DNA of 64,000 nt, from assembly GCA_026692905.1 (NCBI GenBank), contig JAPLNL010000047.1, forward strand, positions 1-64,000, read 5' to 3'. Positions 1 to 7,410 of this stretch are shown here, piece after piece. The stretch comes from Planctomycetota bacterium (GTDB lineage: Bacteria; Planctomycetota; Planctomycetia; Pirellulales; Pirellulaceae). Within the stretch, counting starts at the first letter, position 1. Every line of letters begins with the position of its first letter. The notes under the pieces are model-generated. The model ran no database searches, had not been told where the DNA came from, and saw only the letters and a program-made list of their open reading frames with translations. The position numbers were made by a program, and so were the translations under genes.

Positions 1-20
1 CTAGCTTGCGCGTCGTGCTA
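1..20. repeat. Partial copy of 25-bp REP-like repeat
   Basis: The window opens inside a copy of the repeat found many times further on. It is in the reverse orientation and ends in GCGCGTCGTGCTA. The part before position 1 is not visible. Confidence 0.8.
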
Positions 21-45
21 TGGTGTTCCAAGCCTACCGCTAGCC

Positions 46-822
46 TCAGGACGCAAGAATCGACGCTGCCCAACTTGCGTCCGACTCGCTCAGTGGCGGT
101 TCGGGGGACGACTCGTACAAGTAGTCTTCATAGCCGGCTGCATCATACACCCGATTGAGCAAAGCCTTGAGATCCAATGAAGCGTCAGGAAATTCGCCCT
201 TCAGCGGAATCGGGATCACGGGCAACTCATCGCGCAATCCGATGGGCAATGCTTCCGCTTTTGGCGTTTTCGGTTTGCGAAAAACCGTGACACAGTAATC
301 GCATTCTGGCAGATCTAGAAATGGCAAGCGTGGTCCACCTCGCAGCAGATCAATTTCCACGATCGAAGTGGTACTGTACGTCAACGCCGAACGTTTCATG
401 ATGTATTGTTCGCGATCTGGACCGTAGCGTTTGTTGCTTGGGCTCAACACCTCGATCATCGTGACCAACTGCCGGTCCTTGCGATCTCGAATTTCAATGT
501 AGGAATGTCGTTCGATGTCGATATCGGGGATGGATACCATGATGGATTGCACCTTGTTGATGGCAGGAGCGACGACGGCTACGGGCATTTCAGTTGTTGG
601 ACCGGAGTCAAACAAGGCAATATCGAGCTTCCCAAGAAATTTACCTCTTTCTTCGGAAGTCGGTTCGTGAATGAATACGCGCTCCTCGAGCTTCACAAAA
701 AAATTTGGACGAACTTGGGCTGCCAACGATTCACGGATCTCCGTTGCAAAGGCCATGTGGAAATCTTCCCATACAGTGGGCTGTTCCAAATAGGGATTCA
801 TTCCGGGAAACGGCGAGGGCAT
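46..822 (-). CDS. DUF4058 family protein
   Basis: The 258-residue protein opens with MPSPFPGMNPYLEQP and a conserved tryptophan soon after, the N-terminal signature of the DUF4058 family, which is common in planctomycetes and cyanobacteria. It also has the family's central stretch with MIEVLSPSNK, which resembles the core strand of a nuclease-like fold, although no enzymatic role is established. No signal peptide or membrane segment is visible, so a cytoplasmic location is inferred. AAGGAG sits 6 nt before the ATG and supports this start. The gene stands alone, running away from the divergent pseudouridine synthase gene. Its 3' end lies close to the REP-like repeat at the window edge. Function unknown; family call is strong. 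Confidence 0.85.
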   Translation of the reverse strand: MPSPFPGMNPYLEQPTVWEDFHMAFATEIRESLAAQVRPNFFVKLEERVFIHEPTSEERGKFLGKLDIALFDSGPTTEMPVAVVAPAINKVQSIMVSIPDIDIERHSYIEIRDRKDRQLVTMIEVLSPSNKRYGPDREQYIMKRSALTYSTTSIVEIDLLRGGPRLPFLDLPECDYCVTVFRKPKTPKAEALPIGLRDELPVIPIPLKGEFPDASLDLKALLNRVYDAAGYEDYLYESSPEPPLSESDASWAASILAS

Positions 823-999
823 GGGTTACTCCTTAAGCTGAAAAACCGTTGCAAGGACCCTCCTATTATAGCTCAAGAGCTTAACAACGCCCAATGAATC
901 AGATTGTGGTGACACAACAGGGTTAAAACCTGCAAACTCGTTGAGGTAATGTGTAAAAAGCCTTGAATGCGCAAAGCAGAGTGATTCCAATAGCGGTCT

Positions 1000-1968
1000 A
1001 TGTCTCAAAAAACCGCAAAAGTCCCCGCCAGCATCCCTCAGCCGGCGCGTCAGCTATCTAATATCCTCCAAAATCTCTTTAAGATTCCGCGTGCCCAAAT
1101 TGGGCCGCTTATCGAAGAAGGCTTTGTTACCGTGAATGGCCGCGTAAAACGCCAGGCATTTTTGGTCGTGGAAGTGGACGATCTCATCGGAGTCGATATC
1201 GTCCCCCAGCCGATCTTAGCGCCCGTACAATCCAAAAACAAATCGTCCAATCGATCGGTTGAGTTCCTGTATGACGATGATGATTTGGCGATCGTGAACA
1301 AACCGGCCAATCTCTTAACGGTGCCGACCCGGCATCGTGAGCCTCACACGCTCATGTCGTTGGTCGAGCGTCAGTTCCAAAAAACCGTACCGGGAGCGCG
1401 AGCGTTTTGTGTCCACCGATTGGATCGCGGTGTTTCAGGTGTTCTTGTCGTAGCGAAATCGCTGGAAATGGCCGAAGCGATCCGAGATCAATTCGCGATG
1501 AGGAAACCGCAACGCAAGTACATCGCCATCGTTGCCGGTATTCCCAAACCAGCAAACCATGAGTTGCGAAGCTACTTGGCTACCGATGCCGATCTCAATC
1601 GCTATTCGGTTCCCAATGCCGAACATGGTGAGTTGGCTATCACTCATTACGAGACACGGCATGTATGGCGAGATGCCGCGTTCCTAGAGGTACGGCTAGA
1701 GACAGGCCGACGCAATCAGATCCGAGTTCAACTCGCAGAAGCAGGTTATCCGATCTTGGGTGACCCACGCTACAAAGCCCGACAAGCAGAACATTGGGCT
1801 TGGCCATGTCGTCGACTTGCATTGCACGCGGAATCGCTCGGCTTCACTCATCCTCGGACTGGAGTTCCCATCCAGATGGAAACGCAGTGGCCGCAAGAGT
1901 TCCGTGACTTCATCCGCCATCAAAAGAAGTACTCGCAAACGCAATCCGGTGCTGACGGAGACGAGTAG
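1000..1968 (+). CDS. RluA-family pseudouridine synthase
   Basis: This 322-residue protein isomerises uridine to pseudouridine in RNA. Residues about 25-70 look like an S4 RNA-binding domain (IPRAQIGPLIEEGFVTVNGR). The catalytic domain follows, with HRLDRGVSG at 139-147; Asp142 is the expected catalytic residue. Further family motifs are the RKYIAIV stretch and the TGRRNQIRVQLA motif. Length and order match RluA/RluC/RluD enzymes, but the target (23S rRNA site or tRNA) cannot be told from sequence. The gene is divergent from the DUF4058 gene and followed by an unrelated Rpn-like gene, so it is probably monocistronic. No clear Shine-Dalgarno is seen. Confidence 0.9.
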   Translation: MSQKTAKVPASIPQPARQLSNILQNLFKIPRAQIGPLIEEGFVTVNGRVKRQAFLVVEVDDLIGVDIVPQPILAPVQSKNKSSNRSVEFLYDDDDLAIVNKPANLLTVPTRHREPHTLMSLVERQFQKTVPGARAFCVHRLDRGVSGVLVVAKSLEMAEAIRDQFAMRKPQRKYIAIVAGIPKPANHELRSYLATDADLNRYSVPNAEHGELAITHYETRHVWRDAAFLEVRLETGRRNQIRVQLAEAGYPILGDPRYKARQAEHWAWPCRRLALHAESLGFTHPRTGVPIQMETQWPQEFRDFIRHQKKYSQTQSGADGDE

Positions 1969-2035
1969 TTAGGTAGCACTCCAAACTGATTCGAAACAAC
2001 ATTATCACCATGAGCTTTGGTAAAATGTTCGAATC

Positions 2036-3040
2036 ATGCAAGAGTCGAAGCTACCAAGTCCGCACAATCGGTTCTTCCATTATTCCTTCTCGAATATGGA
2101 AGTTGCCCGCAATTTCCTAGAATCGCAGTTAGAGCCTCAGGTGCTAAACTGTATCGATCTGGAAACAATCAAGATCGTTCCCGGATCGTTTGTCGACGAC
2201 CAGTTGCGGGAAAGCCAGTCGGATTTGCTGTTCTCGGTTGCAACCAAGAAGGCCCTACTTGCTTCGCCTTCGGGCGATTCGAAACCGAATTCGGTGCTGA
2301 TTTATGTATTGATGGAACACAAGAGTCATCCAGATCCTCTGACTTCGTTTCAGATGCTGAAATACATTGTACGAATTCTGGAGCAGTTGCTGCGGGAAGG
2401 CCAGCCGCTGGCATGTGTCGTGCCCCTAATCGTATATCACGGCGAGAGCAGGTGGAATGTCGCTAAAAGCCTAGACGATTTGCTGGCTGCTCCCGAAGCG
2501 TTGAAGAGGCATATGCCACAGTTTGCGCCGCTTTTGCTTGATTTGGGCCGACTTCCGGAGGAGCAAAAGTTTCCCAATCCCTTTTTGCAAGTGGTGGTTC
2601 AGACGCTAAGATGGATTTGGGGCGAGCAAATTCGGACGCACCTCGTGGAGTTAGTGGATTCGTTTCGGGAGATCACTCACGATGGTCGAGATGCGGATCC
2701 ACTGAAAGCATTTTTGGTTTATCTCATCAGCGCCGCTCCGAAGTTGGATCGACGCGAACTGATGGAAGCCGTCAAACAATCATTTCCAAACCAAGGCCCA
2801 GCGCTAATGTCAACGATTGCAGAACAATACTTCCTCGAGGGACGTCAGGAAGGACGTCAGGAGGGAATAGAGGAAGGCGTTCAGAAGGGTGAGTTGATTG
2901 GAGTTATTCGAACTTGCCAATCGATTCTCAAACAAATGGAATTAAGCGAAACGGAGCTTCGTTCAAAACCGCTGGAGGAACTCACAGCCATGGCGAAAGA
3001 ACTGACAGGATTGTTGAGATCACGCGTGAACGTCAATTAG
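2036..3040 (+). CDS. Rpn-family recombination-promoting nuclease / putative transposase
   Basis: The 334-residue protein matches the Rpn/PF04754 type (transposase_31, PD-(D/E)XK fold). Residues 9-30 carry the HNRFFHYSFSN start typical of the family. Candidate catalytic residues are Asp63 in SDLLF and Glu94/Lys96 in MEHKS. RpnA relatives are DNA endonucleases that promote RecA-independent recombination. Near the C-terminus, around residue 270, are short EGRQEGRQEGIEEG repeats, a low-complexity helical segment seen in many Rpn proteins and prone to copy-number change. No signal peptide. The gene stands alone, and no inverted repeats flank it, so mobility is not supported here. Confidence 0.85.
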   Translation: MQESKLPSPHNRFFHYSFSNMEVARNFLESQLEPQVLNCIDLETIKIVPGSFVDDQLRESQSDLLFSVATKKALLASPSGDSKPNSVLIYVLMEHKSHPDPLTSFQMLKYIVRILEQLLREGQPLACVVPLIVYHGESRWNVAKSLDDLLAAPEALKRHMPQFAPLLLDLGRLPEEQKFPNPFLQVVVQTLRWIWGEQIRTHLVELVDSFREITHDGRDADPLKAFLVYLISAAPKLDRRELMEAVKQSFPNQGPALMSTIAEQYFLEGRQEGRQEGIEEGVQKGELIGVIRTCQSILKQMELSETELRSKPLEELTAMAKELTGLLRSRVNVN

Positions 3041-3218
3041 TCTTCGTTTTCGATATTCTATCAATAACATCAATATCCTATGGGGACATTTGGGTGACGA
3101 CGGTCATCGTTGGTCAAGCATGTCAATAGCACTCATTGGTGGCGGCGCATTCGGATCTCGGACAATCAAGCCATTGTAAAGCACTCTACAAACTCCTCTT
3201 GTGAAACGACCTTTTGAG

Positions 3219-4430
3219 CTATCGGTTGCGTATTCCCAGGTTAGGTCGGTTTACGTCAATAGCATCCTGCACGCCTCCTCGCGCAAGCTCTCCGGCTAGA
3301 AAACCCATTCCGTGCTTGCGTTCTAGCTCATACTCTTCGTGATAAATCGGGAAGCACGAGTAGAGCACAACTTGCATTTTGCGATGAATCTGAATCTCGT
3401 GTCGCACCAAGAGCAACCACGCTACAAAGGAACAACCTGCTCCAAGCGGCTTTAGATCCTCGTTTGCAATAACGCATGCAATCTCCCAAAGCCAATCACC
3501 CGTCGAGATGACTTGGTCGGCAATCCGGCGAAGCCACTGGACTGGCCAAGCCTTACTCTCATTCTGCATTGCAACATCCAATTTTGCCCATGTGGGCGGC
3601 AACTGAATCACTAGCTCTGCGTATCGAAAATCCTCCGAACCGGCGGGAACCGCTAGTGGATGCCGGCTAAGTCCGTTCGTAAAAAGAACGCTATTTGGAT
3701 GAGGTTTCTTGAAAACTCCGCTTTTGGATCCGGCAGGGACCCAGCGAATATTAACTTCGTTCGGCAATGGCACAATGGATTGAATCGACCGCGTCGCAAC
3801 AGGGCCAAAAACTTTTGCGAAGTACTTATTAATCTTCGCTTCAAGTGTTTTAGTCGGAAAAGGCTTCACACCCTTGATATCCGGGCCAAGGATTTGTTCT
3901 GCATATTTTGCACCGCGAGAAATCAGATACGCCGCGAGTTTTGGGTCCTGCGGAGCGATCCAATCTAGCGCTGTAACGTTTCTGCCTTCGTCGAGGAAGT
4001 TGACGTCAGTGCCGCAGTCTAGCAACAGTTTGCCAAACTCAACTGTATCTTTGTGATTCAAGACAACTCGGTGGAATAGATAGCTACGGTTAGGATCAGC
4101 ACCGTGGTCAATCAAAAACCGAAAAAAGTCTTTGTCCATGTTTTGTACTGCGATCACAAGGGGCGTATCGCCATCCTCCTGTGCATTGATGTCTGCCCCA
4201 TAACGCAGAAGCAACTCAATCATTTCGTTTCGCTGTTCTGGTTGTTTCTGGTCTCGTATCGCCCTGTAAATCAAGGGAATCGTCGAGTAAAGTTCGTCGG
4301 CATGGTAAATACTCCAAACTTCCGGATTCGACTGAAGTAGTTGTTCGACAAACTCAGGTGTCTGGTCCTCGACTGCACGCACAAGAGTTCGTGCCAACTT
4401 TCGCGAAGCTGGTTCTATTTCGTTTGGCAT
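3219..4430 (-). CDS. Ankyrin-repeat protein with C-terminal SUFU-like domain
   Basis: The 403-residue protein has two parts. Residues about 40-175 hold ankyrin repeats (MIELLLRYGADINAQEDGDTPL; FRFLIDHGADPN; LLDCGTDVNFLD). From about 210 to the end it resembles the suppressor-of-fused (SUFU) family: a VLFTNGLSRHPL motif, LVIQLPPTW, a WLRRIADQV segment, then VVLYSCFPIYHEEYELERKHG and a closing VNRPNLG. In bacteria SUFU-like and ankyrin proteins often act as immunity proteins in polymorphic toxin systems; that role is inference, as no toxin gene is visible nearby. No signal peptide, so cytoplasmic. It lies downstream of a small ORF and the sirtuin on the same strand, possibly as one transcript. 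Confidence 0.75.
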   Translation of the reverse strand: MPNEIEPASRKLARTLVRAVEDQTPEFVEQLLQSNPEVWSIYHADELYSTIPLIYRAIRDQKQPEQRNEMIELLLRYGADINAQEDGDTPLVIAVQNMDKDFFRFLIDHGADPNRSYLFHRVVLNHKDTVEFGKLLLDCGTDVNFLDEGRNVTALDWIAPQDPKLAAYLISRGAKYAEQILGPDIKGVKPFPTKTLEAKINKYFAKVFGPVATRSIQSIVPLPNEVNIRWVPAGSKSGVFKKPHPNSVLFTNGLSRHPLAVPAGSEDFRYAELVIQLPPTWAKLDVAMQNESKAWPVQWLRRIADQVISTGDWLWEIACVIANEDLKPLGAGCSFVAWLLLVRHEIQIHRKMQVVLYSCFPIYHEEYELERKHGMGFLAGELARGGVQDAIDVNRPNLGIRNR

Positions 4431-4587
4431 ACTTCTGTTGATTCATTTGCTTGAGTGGCTTGCCAGTAACAATCGAAACGCCGTCACCCAAAATTCTGGC
4501 TATCTCATTCATTGCGGCGATCACATTGGCCTTAACTTTGGCGGGATCGTTTCCACCGTCGGCAACGGCCTGCTTCAATCGTTTCAA
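4354..4587 (-). CDS. Small hypothetical protein overlapping the ankyrin-SUFU start
   Basis: A 77-residue reading frame from a TTG start lies between the sirtuin stop and the ankyrin-SUFU gene, overlapping the latter by 77 nt in another frame. Residues 1-45 look like real protein (amphipathic AKVKANVIAAMNEIARILGD), while the overlapping tail is probably incidental. No ATG or GTG start and no good ribosome binding site were found. It may be a short gene, or the remnant of a longer one cut by the neighbours. Not recognised. Confidence 0.3.
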   Translation of the reverse strand: MKRLKQAVADGGNDPAKVKANVIAAMNEIARILGDGVSIVTGKPLKQMNQQKYAKRNRTSFAKVGTNSCACSRGPDT

Positions 4588-4618
4588 TACTTCCTGTGCG
4601 TAATTTAGACTATGATTT

Positions 4619-5374
4619 TCATTCCGCTTCCGACTCGCGAACGTGAAATAGGGTCGGAACGATTTCGCATGCAGTTCCCAATCGGATCTCTTGAAAACTC
4701 GATGCGTTCAGTGGCGGTTCAGGACCTATATAAATAGCTCTTGCTGTTGCCCCGTCAGCGCGACGAGCTGAGATCAAGTTGACCAGGCCTGCTGCCGGGT
4801 AAACTGCGCCAGACGTGCCAATGACGACAAACAAATCGCATCGCAGTACCGCCGCTTGGATTCGACGCATTTCAAATGGCTCCTCACCAAACCAGACGAT
4901 GTGCGGACGTATCCTGGCCCCGCATGCACAGCGAGCGATCTTGTCGATGGACTCGTAGAGTCTGGAGTCAAGAAATGGCTCTGTTCCGCATGCGTGATCT
5001 TCGCATCGACTCAGTGCGAGCTCACCGTGCATGTGCGATACACGGATCGAACCGCCGCGTTCATGCAAGTCATCGACGTTTTGTGTGATCAAGTCGAAGC
5101 GTTCACCGATTTTGGATTCCAAGTCGGCCAGCGCGCGGTGTGCGGCGTTGGGCACACACTCGCGAGCTTGTGCTCGACGGGCTGAATAAAATCGCCAGAC
5201 GTTACCTGGGGCAGCCGCCCAACCCTCCGGCGATGCTACCTCCTCAATACGATGGTTCTCCCACAAACCACCTGCATCGCGAAACGTTCGAATGCCACTT
5301 TCTGCGCTGATCCCGGCACCTGTTAAGACGACCACGCGTTGGTGGCTTGCAATGGAAATGGGGCGTTGGTCCAT
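4619..5374 (-). CDS. SIR2-family NAD-dependent protein deacylase (class III, CobB/SIRT5-like)
   Basis: This 251-residue sirtuin removes acyl groups from lysines using NAD. Visible are the NAD-binding GAGISAESGIRTFR (19-32), QNVD at 98-101, the catalytic His116 in MHG, and four zinc cysteines at 124, 129, 149 and 151. Tyr63 and Arg66 (FYSAR) match the Tyr-x-x-Arg pair that lets class III sirtuins such as CobB and SIRT5 bind succinyl- or malonyl-lysine, so deacylase activity beyond acetyl is plausible. Length is normal for a stand-alone sirtuin; there is no defence-type effector domain. No signal peptide. The gene is first in a minus-strand run with a small ORF and the ankyrin-SUFU gene. Confidence 0.93.
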   Translation of the reverse strand: MDQRPISIASHQRVVVLTGAGISAESGIRTFRDAGGLWENHRIEEVASPEGWAAAPGNVWRFYSARRAQARECVPNAAHRALADLESKIGERFDLITQNVDDLHERGGSIRVSHMHGELALSRCEDHACGTEPFLDSRLYESIDKIARCACGARIRPHIVWFGEEPFEMRRIQAAVLRCDLFVVIGTSGAVYPAAGLVNLISARRADGATARAIYIGPEPPLNASSFQEIRLGTACEIVPTLFHVRESEAE

Positions 5375-5443
5375 GAGGATTCTTCCGTGGATTGTTACTT
5401 GCTCGATACTACTTTAGTTTATCAGGAATTGCAGAGTTGCGAA

Positions 5444-6070
5444 TTAAACCACAGAGACACGAAGATCGCAGAGACTTTTGGCTTTGGTAAAATATAGCGT
5501 CTATTTGTTTGCCTTGAGACTTTGCTATTTGGGAGTCATGATGGATATTAGTGAAGACAGTGAGCTCACGGGAGCGGTAATTGGAGCTGCCATTGCAATA
5601 CACCGGCAACTAGGTCCGGGCCTGCGAGAAGTCGCGTATGAAGAGGCACTATCGATTCGGCTATCCCGACTTGGTGTTGCGAACAGACGTCAAGTGTCTA
5701 TGCCTTTAGTCTACAAGAATGCTCTACTCGATTGTGGTTATCGATTGGATATATTGGTTGAAGAACGACTTCCGTTGGAATTAAAAGCAGTCTCGCAACT
5801 TCAGGGTATTCATGATGCCCAACTTAGTGCCTATGGTTGTCGCCAATGAGGTACCCGTGTTCCCAACTTGCGTTGAGTCATTAACGGCACTTCATACCGC
5901 AGCAGCACTCGCTAGGCTCCGGCAAGGAGGATGGAATCGAGGGCTTATCCTGAACTTCCATTCAGAAACGATGTTGAAAGGAATCAAACGAGTTGTGCTA
6001 TGAGCCAAAAATCTATTGCTACGAAACGCCATCGTTAGCTCTCTGCGAGCTCCGTGTCTCTGTGGTTTAA
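5444..6070. mobile_element. Inverted-repeat-bounded unit carrying a GxxExxY gene
   Basis: Two 31-bp inverted repeats, 5444-5474 and 6040-6070, match at 29 of 31 positions; each begins TTAAACCACAGAGACACG read inward. They enclose only the disrupted GxxExxY gene. In my experience GxxExxY genes of environmental bacteria are often framed by repeats of the ACCACAGAGACAC type, so this looks like a small passively mobilised cassette. No transposase is inside. Target-site duplications are not evident. Confidence 0.6.
5538..6003 (+). pseudogene. GxxExxY family protein, disrupted
   Basis: The 5' part (5538-5849) encodes residues of the GxxExxY family (PDDEXK_3-like): the eponymous GLREVAY, then RLDILVEERLPLELKAV, which holds the nuclease-like D and E-x-K residues. 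The frame then stops at 5847-5849. The family's C-terminal segment, GLILNFHSETMLKGIKRVVL, appears in another frame and ends at 6003. Between them sit about 80 nt with no counterpart in the family, so an insertion with a frameshift has split the gene. The start ATG at 5538 is preceded by GGGAG. The function of the family is unknown. The truncated product could still carry the nuclease-like core. Confidence 0.7.
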
Positions 6071-6077
6071 ATGCGAA

Positions 6078-7400
6078 TCAAGAGGTCGGATACTTCCACG
6101 GTTCCCGATATTCTCTTCGCAGCAGCTTATTTGCGGCTTCGTCGCCGATGATCTTTTCGTTTGCTCCATCCCATTCGATACTTCGGCCTAATTTATAAGA
6201 CAGCATGCCGAGCAAGCTCATGTTGGTTGCGAGATGCCCGATTTCGATATCGCAAGTCGGCCTCTTACCCGATTCAATGGCTGAGATAAAATCGGACCAG
6301 AGCAGTTTGATACTGTGGCCATCTGGCTCGTCATGCTGTGCGTCTTGATGTACGGTCGGTTGTTTGGAGTCGGCTGGATAAAAAGTCCAACCGTCGCGCC
6401 AACCCATGTGAAACGTGCCTTTGGTCCCATAAAAGTAACAGCCGATCGAGTGCTTCTCTGGTCCATTGCCGGCAAATTTGCGGTGCTCCCAAGTTGCCGT
6501 AAACGACTCGAATTCATACACGGCAATCTGCGAGTCTGGTGTGTCTGTCGTCTGCTCTTTTTCATTGAAGACGGCCGGGCCTGAAATGGGTCTGCCGCCC
6601 GACGAGAAAATCTTTTTGGGGTACTTTTCTTCGGACCACCAAAGAACTTGATCGAGCCAATGGACTCCCCAATCGCCGAGGGTTCCATTTGCGAAATCGA
6701 GATAGTTGCGAAATCCTCCCGGATGGATCTTGCGGCAATACGGGCGCAATGGTGCTGGTCCACAATACATGTCCCAGTTCAGATTGGATGGTGGCTGACT
6801 GTTCTGCGCGGGCTTTTCAGCACCGCCGGTGCTGTGCACAAACATCCGGACTAATCCAATATCGCCAACGTTTCCATCCTTTAAGAATTTCATGCCCGAG
6901 ACATAGTGAGGACCAATTCGGCGATGCAATCCAACTTGAACGGTGCGATTGGCTGCGCGGGCTGCGTTGAGCATAGCACGGCTCTCTTGGATCGTGTGCC
7001 CAGTCGGTTTCTCGACAAACACGTGTGCCCCCGCGCCGATGGCGGCGATTGCATTCAATGCGTGCCAATGGTCGGGGGTCGCGATAATGGCGATATCGAT
7101 CTTTTCTTTATCGATGAGCTCGCGTACATCTTGGTAAGTTTTCGGGACGTCCCCCGAGAGGCTCTTTACTTTTTCGGACGCCAGCTCAAGTACGTCCGAG
7201 TCCACGTCGGCGAGTGCGACGACTTGGCAGTTGCCAGCCGCCATGGCATCTTTGAGGATGTTCATGCCCCACCAGCCACTTCCTATCAGCGCCGTACGGT
7301 ACTTCCTGGCCTTGCTGGCCGCATGGATGCTGGGTGCGCCACCTAGCAAGAGTCCTGTGGCCAACGTGGATTGAATGAAATTGCGTCGAGGAAGTGTCAT
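6078..7400 (-). CDS. Tat-exported Gfo/Idh/MocA family oxidoreductase
   Basis: The protein (440 residues from this start) begins MTLPRRNFIQ followed by a hydrophobic stretch and an AxA-type end (SIHAAS), a twin-arginine signal. The Rossmann domain starts YRTALIGSGWWG, followed by ALADVD, the AIIATPDHWHA motif and EKPTGHTI, where Lys is the conserved catalytic lysine. A C-terminal alpha/beta domain follows. Such planctomycete proteins act on sugars in the periplasm with tightly bound NAD(P); the substrate is unknown. An alternative start 30 nt upstream overlaps the PQQ gene's stop; I prefer 7400 because it gives a normal Tat n-region. The preceding PQQ-type gene ends 11 nt before this start, which suggests one transcript. 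Confidence 0.9.
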   Translation of the reverse strand: MTLPRRNFIQSTLATGLLLGGAPSIHAASKARKYRTALIGSGWWGMNILKDAMAAGNCQVVALADVDSDVLELASEKVKSLSGDVPKTYQDVRELIDKEKIDIAIIATPDHWHALNAIAAIGAGAHVFVEKPTGHTIQESRAMLNAARAANRTVQVGLHRRIGPHYVSGMKFLKDGNVGDIGLVRMFVHSTGGAEKPAQNSQPPSNLNWDMYCGPAPLRPYCRKIHPGGFRNYLDFANGTLGDWGVHWLDQVLWWSEEKYPKKIFSSGGRPISGPAVFNEKEQTTDTPDSQIAVYEFESFTATWEHRKFAGNGPEKHSIGCYFYGTKGTFHMGWRDGWTFYPADSKQPTVHQDAQHDEPDGHSIKLLWSDFISAIESGKRPTCDIEIGHLATNMSLLGMLSYKLGRSIEWDGANEKIIGDEAANKLLRREYREPWKYPTS

Positions 7401-7410
7401 GGGGGAGTTT

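Noticed and set aside
406-897. Plus-strand reading frame opposite the DUF4058 gene
   Set aside because: It mirrors a recognised gene, and its translation has no protein-like features.
2036-3040. Active transposase of an insertion sequence
   Set aside because: No terminal inverted repeats or target duplications are visible; Rpn proteins are better seen as nucleases.
4619-5374. Sirtuin as a defence (SIR2 effector) gene
   Set aside because: It has a normal catalytic sirtuin length and zinc site, with no attached sensor or effector partner.
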